From Spirillospora albida (GTDB lineage: Bacteria; Actinomycetota; Actinomycetes; Streptosporangiales; Streptosporangiaceae), in contig NZ_JOFJ01000010.1 of NCBI RefSeq assembly GCF_000718255.1, positions 97,014-161,013 of the forward strand: DNA of 64,000 bases, read 5' to 3'. The notes under the pieces are model-generated. The model searched no databases and was not told where the DNA came from. It was given only the letters and a program-made list of their open reading frames with translations. Both the position numbers and the translations under genes were made by a program. Positions within the stretch are counted from its first letter, which is position 1; each line of letters starts with the position of its first letter. Below are positions 35,934 to 43,814 of the stretch, piece after piece.

Positions 35934-36557
35934 ATGGCGCACCACGGCTGGGGAGGACGGCCCCCCGCATCCGATGCCGAGGCCCGGCAGCGCATCGTCG
36001 ACGCGACGGCCCGCTGCATCGACCGGCACGGAGCCGCGAAGACGACCCTCTCCGACGTCGCGAGCGAGCTCGGCGTCACCCGCCAGACCGTCTACCGCCA
36101 TTTCGACCGGATCTCCGACATCGTCGGGGAGGTGGCCGCCCAGGGGGCGGAGTCGTTCGTCGATCGGCTGGTCGCCCACCTCCAGGGGATCGGCGACCCG
36201 GCCGCGGCCGTGGTGGAAGGCATGATCTTCTGCGTCCGGACGATCCCGACCGAGCCGCGCCTGAGCCTGCTGCTGCAGCTCAAGGACTCGGCCGCCTTCG
36301 GCCGCGGGGCCACCACCGCGGACGCGATCGCCTACGGCGCCCGGATGCTGCGCCGCTTCCCCGTCGACTGGGAGGCCGCCGGCATCGGCGAGGACGACCT
36401 CCCCGGCCTCGCCGAGATCATCATGCGGCTCCTGACGTCGCTGCTGGAGCATCCCAGCGAGCCGCCGCTCGAAGGGGAGCGGCTCCGCGCCTTCCTCACC
36501 CGCTGGCTGGCCCCCTCCTTGCGACGACCGGCGCCGTCCCTGCACGGTCGTCCCTGA
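35934..36557 (+). CDS. TetR family regulator
   Basis: A 207-residue regulator. The helix-turn-helix is KTTLSDVASELGVTRQTVYR at about residues 35-54, typical of TetR/AcrR. The C-terminus is an unassigned ligand domain. It starts 5 bases after the membrane protein stop, so it is the last gene of the operon and presumably controls it from the palindrome at 33250-33274. Confidence 0.88.
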   Translation: MAHHGWGGRPPASDAEARQRIVDATARCIDRHGAAKTTLSDVASELGVTRQTVYRHFDRISDIVGEVAAQGAESFVDRLVAHLQGIGDPAAAVVEGMIFCVRTIPTEPRLSLLLQLKDSAAFGRGATTADAIAYGARMLRRFPVDWEAAGIGEDDLPGLAEIIMRLLTSLLEHPSEPPLEGERLRAFLTRWLAPSLRRPAPSLHGRP

Positions 36558-36561
36558 AACA

Positions 36562-36596
36562 CGGACGGCCCCCGGCTCGGTGCCGGGGGCCGTCCG
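36562..36596. terminator. Strong bidirectional terminator
   Basis: CGGACGGCCCCCGGC (36562-36576) and GCCGGGGGCCGTCCG (36582-36596) form a perfect 15-pair stem with a 5-base loop between converging genes. Confidence 0.85.
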
Positions 36597-36604
36597 CATT
36601 CGGG

Positions 36605-36889
36605 TCAGCTCGTCTGGCCGCGCCTGCCGAAGAGGGCCGAGACGGCCTTGAAGACCGCGAAGACCGGCACCAGGAAGACGTAGAAGAACATCTGGTAGGT
36701 CCCGCCGGTGAAGATGAAGCCCAGGTAGATGCCGTAGCCGAGGAAGGCGAGGCCGAACGCGACGTACAGGAGGCGGTCGAGCAGCCGGTCGGCGGGCAGG
36801 AGGGCGCCGGCGACCATCAGCACGCCGGAGACGATCAGCAGGACCACGTACCACGAGAAGGTGGGGTCCGCGTTGAAGTCGATGTTCAT
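36605..36889 (-). CDS. Small three-helix membrane protein
   Basis: 94 residues with three hydrophobic segments (about 14-32, 37-57, 62-84) and a basic C-terminus. No family can be named. The gene has a strong context as a single gene between a terminator and a 200-base promoter region. Confidence 0.65.
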   Translation of the reverse strand: MNIDFNADPTFSWYVVLLIVSGVLMVAGALLPADRLLDRLLYVAFGLAFLGYGIYLGFIFTGGTYQMFFYVFLVPVFAVFKAVSALFGRRGQTS

Positions 36890-37041
36890 GGGGGTTCCTG
36901 ACGCGAGATCAACGAAAGCAGGGGAACTCTAGCGATCTCGTGCGACAGCTCACAAAGCAGATTCCGTTCCGCTGGTATCAGCGGCTCACGACTTCGGTTT
37001 CAGCGGCAGCCCGCCCGCTCTTCGAGGCATCCGGGAACACG

Positions 37042-37076
37042 ACGACGCCCCGGGCCGGAGGGCCTCGGAGCGTCGT
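37042..37076 (-). terminator. Terminator after CHAP gene
   Basis: ACGACGC pairs with GCGTCGT around an inner GGCC/GGCC stem, 16 bases after the CHAP-gene stop on the minus strand. Confidence 0.6.
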
Positions 37077-37091
37077 GCGGATGGTCTCAGA

Positions 37092-37661
37092 TCACTGGCC
37101 GTAGGCGGGGTGACCGAAACCGACGATCGTGCTCATGTAGCGGGTGCGGGTCTGCACCTTGTCGCTGACGTTGCCCTCGACGGTGTCGACGGTGCCGTTC
37201 TTGTTCACCTTGGTGACCAGGCCGACGTGGTCGATGCCGGCGATCTTCTTGCCGCCGTTCCAGTCGAAGAAGACCAGGTCGCCGACGCGCGGCGTCCGGT
37301 CGAACCGGCCCTTGCCGTCGAACCACTGCGCGTGGGACACGGTGTAGGAGAACATGCCGACCTTCTTCGTGACGCCCGCCTGGTCACCGACCCAGCTGAC
37401 GAACATGTCGCACCAGGCGGCCTTCCCGAGGGAACGGGCGTTCACCTTCTCGCCGTACCACTTGCCGAACTTGCTGTAGCCGTTGGTCTCGCCCTGGCCG
37501 ACCTGCGAGAGGGCGATGGAGACCATGCGCTGGGCGGCGGCGGGGGTCGTCGTCGCCTCGGCGGCGGGGGCGGCGAAGAGGGTGCCGGCGGCGGCACCGG
37601 CGGCCAGGCCCGCGAAGACGCTGCGGCGGACGCGGGGGGTGACGGTGTTCAGGACGGACAT
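37092..37661 (-). CDS. Secreted CHAP-domain peptidoglycan amidase/peptidase
   Basis: A 189-residue exported cysteine hydrolase. A signal peptide (residues 1-35, ending EATT) is followed by the CHAP domain, with catalytic Cys in KAAWCDMFVSWVG near residue 86 and catalytic His in GIDHVGLVT near 142. CHAP enzymes cut peptidoglycan stem peptides or the amide linkage. It lacks a separate cell-wall-binding domain. The ATG at 37661 is preferred because a GAAGGG site and a signal peptide start there. Confidence 0.85.
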   Translation of the reverse strand: MSVLNTVTPRVRRSVFAGLAAGAAAGTLFAAPAAEATTTPAAAQRMVSIALSQVGQGETNGYSKFGKWYGEKVNARSLGKAAWCDMFVSWVGDQAGVTKKVGMFSYTVSHAQWFDGKGRFDRTPRVGDLVFFDWNGGKKIAGIDHVGLVTKVNKNGTVDTVEGNVSDKVQTRTRYMSTIVGFGHPAYGQ

Positions 37662-37966
37662 GACGGTTTTCCCTTCTGCGGCACGCCGGGCGGGCACGCG
37701 CGGCGGACCGGGGGTCCGTTCAGCGGGTGTCCGCCATACCCCTGCCGCCAGGTCCGGGGGACCTCGCCGCAGGTGGCGGCTTCGACGTGGAGCCCTGGCC
37801 GGGGGGCCGTGGCCGGCGCGATTCGGATCGCGCTCTTTCGTCGTTGTCACAAGACCCATCGGCGGTCGGCCGGAGGGCCTGAGGAAAAGTCACAGTCCGT
37901 CACCACGCTTGCGGAAGAGCCCGCTCAGGCAGGCGATCCAGGCGGTGGGGTCCTGACCGGTCGGCT
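37662..37966 (-). other. Gene-free leader, 305 bases, structured
   Basis: No gene. On the minus strand this is the long leader of the CHAP gene, with GC-rich hairpin-forming sequence (for example GGTCC-CCC-GGACC) and a block GGCAGGGGTATGGCGGACAC. Actinomycete cell-wall hydrolase genes often have c-di-AMP (ydaO) riboswitches upstream, but the diagnostic GGGGAACC and CAGCTAACC blocks were not found, so no riboswitch is called. Confidence 0.5.
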
Positions 37967-39037
37967 CTACGCCGAGGACGCGGCCGGGGTCAGGAGGCGC
38001 TGTGGGAGCGAGCTCGCGTCCTTCGGCTGTGGCTCGCCGGGGCGGTCGTCCGGGGTGCGGCGGGTGATGAACTCATCGATCCGGTGGCGGGCGCGCTCGG
38101 CCTCGCTGCGGGCCGCGTCCCGTTCGGCGATCAGGACGCCGATCTGCACCCGCATCTCCTCGATGCGCTGGGCGTGCCCTTCCAGCGCCGCCTGCCGCTC
38201 GGCCAGCAGAGCGCGGGTCCGGTCGAGGCGCCCGTGCGCGGACCGCGCGGTCTCCACGGCCTGGTCGCGCTGGAGAAGGGCGTCCCGGATCCGGCCGAGG
38301 ACCTCCTCCGCCGCCTGCTCGGCCTTGACGCGCGCGGCGTGCTCGGCCTCCGCGTCGGCGCTGGCCCGCCGGGCGTCCCGCAGGACGCGGTCGCGCTCGG
38401 ACGTGACCTCCCGGATGAGCCGGCGCCGCTGCTCCAGTTCGGCGGTCACCGTCGCGATCCGGCCGCGGGCGGCCCCCTCCCCGGCCCGCGCGGCGGCCAG
38501 CCCGGCGCGCAGGCGTTCGACCTCCCCGGTCGCCGCCCGGAGCGACTGCGTCAGCGCGGTGATCTCCTTCGCCTGCCGGGCACGGTCGCCCTCGGCCGCG
38601 GCCAGCGCCGCGGCCGCGGCACCGGCATCCCGGACGAGCCGCTCGCAGCGCCGGTGGGCCTCGTCCCGCTCGGCCACCGCCGTGGTGTACCGGTCGCCCA
38701 GTTCCGCCCAGCGCGCCTCGGCCTCGTCCGCGCGCCGACGCTGGGCGTCGGCCTCCGCACGGGCCTCCCCGGCCTGGACGCGCACGGCCTCGGTCTCCCG
38801 GTACGCCGCCGCCTCCACCTCCGCGGCGTCCGCGCGGACTCGGGCGATCCGCGCCTCCACGCCCGCCACGCTGAGCTCGCCGCTCAGCGCGCCCGCGAGC
38901 AGCCCCGCGGCGCTCTCCAGCCGCTCCACCAGCTCCCGGGTCACCGACACCTGCCCCGTCAGGCCGTGCACGTCCCCTCCGCCCGGACGCCCCGATCCGC
39001 TTTCGATGACGACCTCCACGGGTGCGGTCTCCTGCAT
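37967..39037 (-). CDS. Coiled-coil protein, unknown
   Basis: A 356-residue protein of which about residues 50-325 form a continuous heptad-rich helix (Ala, Glu, Arg, Leu). The N-terminus is acidic and Gly-rich and the C-terminus Pro-rich. There are no enzymatic motifs. This resembles KfrA- or Scy/FilP-like actinomycete cytoskeletal coiled coils by composition only, so homology is not claimed. Confidence 0.7.
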   Translation of the reverse strand: MQETAPVEVVIESGSGRPGGGDVHGLTGQVSVTRELVERLESAAGLLAGALSGELSVAGVEARIARVRADAAEVEAAAYRETEAVRVQAGEARAEADAQRRRADEAEARWAELGDRYTTAVAERDEAHRRCERLVRDAGAAAAALAAAEGDRARQAKEITALTQSLRAATGEVERLRAGLAAARAGEGAARGRIATVTAELEQRRRLIREVTSERDRVLRDARRASADAEAEHAARVKAEQAAEEVLGRIRDALLQRDQAVETARSAHGRLDRTRALLAERQAALEGHAQRIEEMRVQIGVLIAERDAARSEAERARHRIDEFITRRTPDDRPGEPQPKDASSLPQRLLTPAASSA

Positions 39038-39297
39038 GGCCGCCGACGCTACGCAGGGCGCCCTTAGGACCGCGTCAGCGTCCGATTAACGTCTGCTTAA
39101 GGCCGTTCGCCTGCGGAAAGGCGCGGACCGCGGCATCGCCGACCACGACCTGTACCGGAACCTGAAGGACGAATTTCCCGGCCGGCCGGCCGCCGTGCGC
39201 GGCGCGGGCATCCTCCGCTGACCAGCGAAGCCGGCCGGGAGGCGAGGTTTGGGGTGGTTCATGCAGGTTGCTGGTGCAAGGTCTTAGGCTGTCCCGC

Positions 39298-40935
39298 GTG
39301 ACGGGTGGGCATACGGTGATCGACGGACGCTTCGAGCTGCGCGGACGGCTCGGCAGCGGCGGCATGGGGACGGTCTGGCGCGCGTTCGACCTCGCCCTCC
39401 AGCGCGAGGTCGCGCTGAAGGAGGTGCGGCTCGCCGAGGTCGAGATGTCGGAACTCGACACGGACGTCGCCGAGATGATGCGCGAGCGGGTGATGCGGGA
39501 GGCGCGGGCCCTGGCCAGGCTCGATCACCCCAATGTGGTGACCATCCATCACATCGTGGACTCGCCCGACATGCCGCACCCCTGGCTGGTGATGGAGCTC
39601 GTCCGGGGCCGGTCCCTGCAGGACCGGCTGGCGGACGGGCCGATGACGCCCGCCGAGGCGGCCGCCCTCGGACGCGGCGTCCTGGCGGCGCTGCGGGCGG
39701 CGCACGAGGCCGGGATCTGCCACCGGGACGTCAAGCCCGCCAACGTCCTCCTGCGGACGGACGGCACGCCCGTCCTGACCGACTTCGGCATCGCCGTGCT
39801 GGAGGAGGCGTCCCGCGTCACGGCGACCGGGGGGCTCGTCGGGTCGCCGGAGTACATCGCCCCCGAGCGGCTGCACGGCGAGGAGGGCAATCCCGCGTCG
39901 GACCTGTGGTCGCTGGGCGTCCTGCTCTATGTCGCGGTGGAGGGGCAGACGCCGTTCCGCCGCCCCACGGCCGCGTCGACGCTGGCGGCGGTCATGACGG
40001 CGCCGATCCCGCCGTCGCAGCGGGCGGGGGCCCTGTCGCCCGTGCTCCAGGCCCTGCTCATCCGCGAGCCCGGGGCGCGGCCTTCGCCGGCTCAGCTGGA
40101 CGCCATGCTCGCGCAGGCGTCCGGGGACACCCCCACCTCCATGCCGACCCCTCCGCCGTTTCCGACGCCGGGGCCGAAGACGGACCCGGGGTTCTCGACG
40201 TCTCCGCCCTTCGCGCCGCCGGGTCCGCGGACGGACCCCGGCCGTCCTCCGGCCTTCACCCACCCGGGCGGCGTGCGGCCGCGCGGGTCGAAGGTGCCCG
40301 CCGCGGTGATCATGATCTTCGCGCTGGGCGTGGTCGCGACGCTGATCACGACGGTCCTCATCGTCGTCCCGCGCGTCATCGACGCGGCCGCCCGGCGGAC
40401 GCCGGACCTCCCCGGCGCGCGGGAGACCTCCGGCGGGCCGGTGGACGCCGGGAACGGCGGCGACGGCAAGAAGGAACCCGAGGTCAAGACGCTGCTGACA
40501 CCGGCCACGATCCGGAGCGTCATCAAGAGGTTCCAGGCGGCGTCCGGGAGCACGCGGTTCGCCCAGATGACGGTGCACCAGACGCACGCGTCCGCCGACG
40601 CGCCCGCGAAGGGGCGGCCCGGCAAGTTCGACAACTACACGTACCAGAAGGGCGCGGACGCGGCCGTCCGCGGCCGTCCCAGCATCGCCATCACCGAAGA
40701 CGCCGTGGTCAACTTCTCCTCGTTCAACTGGGAGGCGCTGCCGAAGCTGATGGCGAAGGCCGAGAGAACGCTGAACGTGAAGAACCCGACCTCGCGGTAC
40801 ATCATCGCCGACGCGGCCTGGACCTTCAACGGCGACCGACCGACCTGGCGCATCTACCTCAGCGACGACTACGGCAGCGGCTATATGGCGATGAACGCCA
40901 AGGGCGACGTCATCACCTCCTACCCGGCCGACTAG
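39298..40935 (+). CDS. Membrane Ser/Thr protein kinase (PknB-like)
   Basis: A 545-residue receptor-like kinase. The Hanks-type domain covers about residues 10-265, with glycine loop GRLGSGGMGTVW, ATP Lys in VALKEVRL, catalytic loop CHRDVKPANV, DFG in LTDFGIAV and activation-segment TGGLVGSPEYIAPE. A Pro-rich linker precedes one membrane segment (about 335-357), followed by an extracellular domain of about 190 residues with no PASTA repeats. That domain is novel-looking and may sense a ligand or the cell wall. A GTG start is used; a downstream GTG at 39313 is an alternative. Confidence 0.9.
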   Translation: MTGGHTVIDGRFELRGRLGSGGMGTVWRAFDLALQREVALKEVRLAEVEMSELDTDVAEMMRERVMREARALARLDHPNVVTIHHIVDSPDMPHPWLVMELVRGRSLQDRLADGPMTPAEAAALGRGVLAALRAAHEAGICHRDVKPANVLLRTDGTPVLTDFGIAVLEEASRVTATGGLVGSPEYIAPERLHGEEGNPASDLWSLGVLLYVAVEGQTPFRRPTAASTLAAVMTAPIPPSQRAGALSPVLQALLIREPGARPSPAQLDAMLAQASGDTPTSMPTPPPFPTPGPKTDPGFSTSPPFAPPGPRTDPGRPPAFTHPGGVRPRGSKVPAAVIMIFALGVVATLITTVLIVVPRVIDAAARRTPDLPGARETSGGPVDAGNGGDGKKEPEVKTLLTPATIRSVIKRFQAASGSTRFAQMTVHQTHASADAPAKGRPGKFDNYTYQKGADAAVRGRPSIAITEDAVVNFSSFNWEALPKLMAKAERTLNVKNPTSRYIIADAAWTFNGDRPTWRIYLSDDYGSGYMAMNAKGDVITSYPAD

Positions 40936-41028
40936 CGGGGCGGTGCCACCCAGTGGGACGGACCCGGCCATCGAAATGGAACAGGTTCTAGTATCTGGCG
41001 ACCCGTCGCCGCGTCCCGGAGTGGTTCC

Positions 41029-41901
41029 ATGAGGTTCACCTACGCAGAGGCCATGACCGACCCCTCCTACTACCTGCCGCTGGCCAGGGCCGCCGAGGCG
41101 GCGGGGTACACCAGCGTCTCGGTCGCCGACTCGCTGGTCTACCCGAAGGAGTCCGACTCCACCTACCCCTACACCGCGGACGGCGACCGGGGATTCCTGG
41201 AGGACAAGCCGTTCATCGAGACGTTCACCCTGATCGCGGCGATGGGGGCGGTGACCAGCACGCTGCGGTTCACGCCGTTCGTCCTGAAGCTGCCCGTCCG
41301 GCCGCCGGTCCTCGTCGCCAAGCAGGCCACCTCGATCGCCGCGCTGACCGGCGACCGGCTCGGCCTCGGCGTCGGCATCAGCCCCTGGCGCGAGGACTTC
41401 GAGGTCATGGGCGTGCCGTGGGAGGGGCGCGGAAGGCGGATGGACGAGGCGATCGACATCGTCCGGGGGCTGGCCTCCGGCGGGTACTTCGAGTACCACG
41501 GCGAGTTCTTCGACGTGCCCGCGATCAAGATGACGCCGGCGCCGTCCCGTCCGATCCCGATCCTGGTCGGCGGGCACAGCGAGCCCGCGCTGCGGCGCGC
41601 GGTGGTGCGCGGCGACGGCTGGATGCACGCGGGCGGCGGCGACCTCGACGCGCTGCTGGCGCGGCTGCGGGAGATCCGCCGGGAGGAGGGCAGGGAGGAC
41701 GAGCCCTTCGAGATCCACGTCATCTCCATGGACGCCTACACGCCCGACGGGGTCAAGCGCCTGGAGGACAAGGGCGTCACCGATGTGATCGTCGGGTTCC
41801 GCGTCCCCTACGCGAAGGGCCCGGACACCGAGCCGCTCGCGAAGAAGATCGAGAACCTGGAGCGGTTCGCCGAGTCGGTCATCGCGAAAACGGGTTCGTG
41901 A
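41029..41901 (+). CDS. F420-dependent LLM-class oxidoreductase
   Basis: A 290-residue TIM-barrel enzyme of the luciferase-like monooxygenase superfamily, in the subset that uses F420. Family features are AEAAGYTSVSVADSL near residue 25, LTGDRLGLGVGISPWREDFEVMG near 107 and RPIPILVGGHSEPALRRAVVRGDGW near 178. The substrate is unknown. It is a single gene. Confidence 0.88.
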   Translation: MRFTYAEAMTDPSYYLPLARAAEAAGYTSVSVADSLVYPKESDSTYPYTADGDRGFLEDKPFIETFTLIAAMGAVTSTLRFTPFVLKLPVRPPVLVAKQATSIAALTGDRLGLGVGISPWREDFEVMGVPWEGRGRRMDEAIDIVRGLASGGYFEYHGEFFDVPAIKMTPAPSRPIPILVGGHSEPALRRAVVRGDGWMHAGGGDLDALLARLREIRREEGREDEPFEIHVISMDAYTPDGVKRLEDKGVTDVIVGFRVPYAKGPDTEPLAKKIENLERFAESVIAKTGS

Positions 41902-41999
41902 CCACCCGCACGGGGGAGGCGCTCGGTTCTCGCGGGTGAGGCCCCGCGGCCCTCCGCAGCGGGATCGTTGAGGCATGATCCCGACGCGGAAGGACCCCC

Positions 42000-42089
42000 G
42001 TGAGCACCAAGATGAAGATCAAGCTGGCCGTGGTGGCCGCCATGACCGTCGCGATCGCGGTGGCGATGCTGGCGACCGGCGGTACGTGA
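42000..42089 (+). CDS. Small membrane peptide, 29 residues
   Basis: GTG at 42000 preceded by GGAAGGA encodes 29 residues, a basic start (STKMKIK) and one hydrophobic helix ending GGT. The stop codon overlaps the GTG of the next gene by four bases (GTGA), so the next gene is likely translated by coupling. Such short one-helix peptides may modify the membrane protein made next (inference). Confidence 0.5.
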   Translation: MSTKMKIKLAVVAAMTVAIAVAMLATGGT

Positions 42090-42583
42090 CCGGGACCCGG
42101 GGGCCGGTCCCGCTCTGGGCGGACCGGGCCGCGCAGGCGACGCTGTGGTGCGTGCTGCCGTCCGGCATCTGGCGGATCCTGTTCGGCTTGGGGTTCCCCG
42201 TCTCCGGGCTGGACGGGATGCGCGAGCCGTGGCTGCTGCCCTACGTGATCCTGCTGAGCGTGCTGGCGGAGGGCGCGGCGTTCCTCGGCATGGGGCTGGT
42301 CCGCGGCTGGGGCGAGGTGTGGCCGCGCTGGATCCCGGTACTGCGCGGCCGGACGATCCACCCGCTCGCCGCGATCATCCCGGCATCACTCGGCGCTGCC
42401 GCGCTGGTGTGGCTGTGGACGCCGCTGATTCACGGATTCCCCTCGGACCCGGACAACCCGGCGGTGATCGACGACGGCGCCCTCACGGTCATCACCGTCT
42501 GCTACCTGCCGCTCCTCGCCTGGGGGCCGCTGCTGGCCGCCGTGACGGTCGCCTACGCCGTCCGCCGCCGCCGCTACGGCTGA
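42086..42583 (+). CDS. Small polytopic membrane protein, unknown
   Basis: A 165-residue protein with four hydrophobic segments (about 15-35, 45-68, 88-106, 131-156) and an Arg-rich end. No family is recognised. The start GTG overlaps the stop codon of the 29-residue gene before it. Confidence 0.7.
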   Translation: MTGTRGPVPLWADRAAQATLWCVLPSGIWRILFGLGFPVSGLDGMREPWLLPYVILLSVLAEGAAFLGMGLVRGWGEVWPRWIPVLRGRTIHPLAAIIPASLGAAALVWLWTPLIHGFPSDPDNPAVIDDGALTVITVCYLPLLAWGPLLAAVTVAYAVRRRRYG

Positions 42584-42630
42584 TCACCCCAGCGGAGGCC
42601 GCCGCGGACACGGCGGCCTCCACCCTGGAT

Positions 42631-43710
42631 TCAGCGGTTGGTGACGACGATCGGGACGTCCTTGGTCTTGCCCACGACCCACAGGGCGGAGGTGCCGGGG
42701 ACGGCGGTCCCGCCGGAGATGAAGGACTGGGCCGGGACGGGCAGCCGCACCCGCGTCCAGGTGTCGCCGGTGAGCCGGTGGAGGCCGCCCCAGTTGAACT
42801 CGTCCAGCGCCCACAGGGTCCCGTCACCGGTCTTGATCAGCCGCTCGCCGGACGGCGGGACGGGAAGGTCGTGCCACGCCCGGCCGTCCCAGCGGACGGC
42901 GACGGGCGTGCTCACGGTCGAGTCGGGGGGCCTGTTCCAGCCCGTCGCGTAGACCTCGGTGGCGGAGACGGCGAGGACGCGGTACCAGTCCACGTCGGCG
43001 AACCCGGGGACCCTGGTCCACGTCCCCCCGTCGCCCCGGATGAGCCCGGAGGCGGTCGCGGCCCAGACGGTGCCGTCCGGGGACAGGGAGATCTCCTGGA
43101 CGAACCTGCCGAGGCCCCCGGTCTCCGGCTCGGTCCACGTGCCGTTCTGCCAGCGCCACACGTCGCCGCCGCAGGAGAACCACGCGCCGGTGGCGTCGGC
43201 GGCGGGGTCCGAGAGGTGGCAGCCGCCGGGCGGCCGCTGGACCTCCTGCCACCGCGTCCCGTCCCAGCGGGCGAGGTAGGGCGCCCTGTCGCCGCCGCTG
43301 GACTGCGGACGGATCCGTCCGATCACCCAGACGTTGGCCGGCGAACCGGCGCTGATCTCGTCGATGACGCCGTCGCCGCCGGCGCCCGGCAGGTCGTAGG
43401 TCCTCCAGGACGATCCGTTCCAGCGGACGACCGCGGGCTTCGGCGGCAGGACGCGGATCGTCCCGGCGCCGAACATCGGGATCGACCAGTCGATGCCCTG
43501 GTAGCCCTGGTAGGCGGCGGCCCACACGTCGTTCGGGCCGGTGGCGGAGACGGCCTCGATTCCGCTGCGCGGCCACAGCAGCGGAGCGGGGGACGGGGCG
43601 AACGCCTTCGGTTCGTCGGCGGCGGCGGGGACGGCGGTCAGGGCGGGTGCGGTGAGCAGCCCGGCGGCCGCCGCGAGGGCGGCGATCCGGGTGCGGAGGG
43701 CAGGTCGCAT
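42631..43710 (-). CDS. Secreted beta-propeller-like protein
   Basis: A 359-residue exported protein. A signal peptide (residues 1-32, ending AAA) is followed by about six repeats of a W-D/N-G-x-x-W-x type strand (VRWNGSSWRTYD, LARWDGTRWQEVQ, VWRWQNGTWTEPE, AVRWDGRAWHDLP). These are spaced 40-50 residues apart with S-x-x-N/G-x-VWA blade ends (SATGPNDVWAA, SAGSPANVWVIG). This is the pattern of a Kelch/NHL-like propeller. No enzyme motif is present; a binding or surface role is probable. Confidence 0.75.
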   Translation of the reverse strand: MRPALRTRIAALAAAAGLLTAPALTAVPAAADEPKAFAPSPAPLLWPRSGIEAVSATGPNDVWAAAYQGYQGIDWSIPMFGAGTIRVLPPKPAVVRWNGSSWRTYDLPGAGGDGVIDEISAGSPANVWVIGRIRPQSSGGDRAPYLARWDGTRWQEVQRPPGGCHLSDPAADATGAWFSCGGDVWRWQNGTWTEPETGGLGRFVQEISLSPDGTVWAATASGLIRGDGGTWTRVPGFADVDWYRVLAVSATEVYATGWNRPPDSTVSTPVAVRWDGRAWHDLPVPPSGERLIKTGDGTLWALDEFNWGGLHRLTGDTWTRVRLPVPAQSFISGGTAVPGTSALWVVGKTKDVPIVVTNR

Positions 43711-43814
43711 GGGGACTCCCGGGACGAGGACGCTGCCCGGTATTCAATCAAGCCAGTATTCACTGGCACAATAGCGGCGACCATTCCCCCGGCCGTCTCC
43801 CGCCGCCCGCCGCG

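Noticed and set aside
37662..37966. ydaO (c-di-AMP) riboswitch before the CHAP gene
   Set aside because: The typical GGGGAACC, GGGGTGAAT and CAGCTAACC blocks are not visible. Kept only as an unassigned leader.
39130..39222. Possible C-terminal gene remnant (reading DHDLYRNLKDEFPGRPAA)
   Set aside because: Too short and not attributable to a family; no start or ribosome site.
43741..43766. Repeated TATTCA and palindrome CCAGTATTCACTGG upstream of the secreted propeller gene
   Set aside because: Short and unsupported by a regulator or a clear promoter geometry, so no site is annotated.
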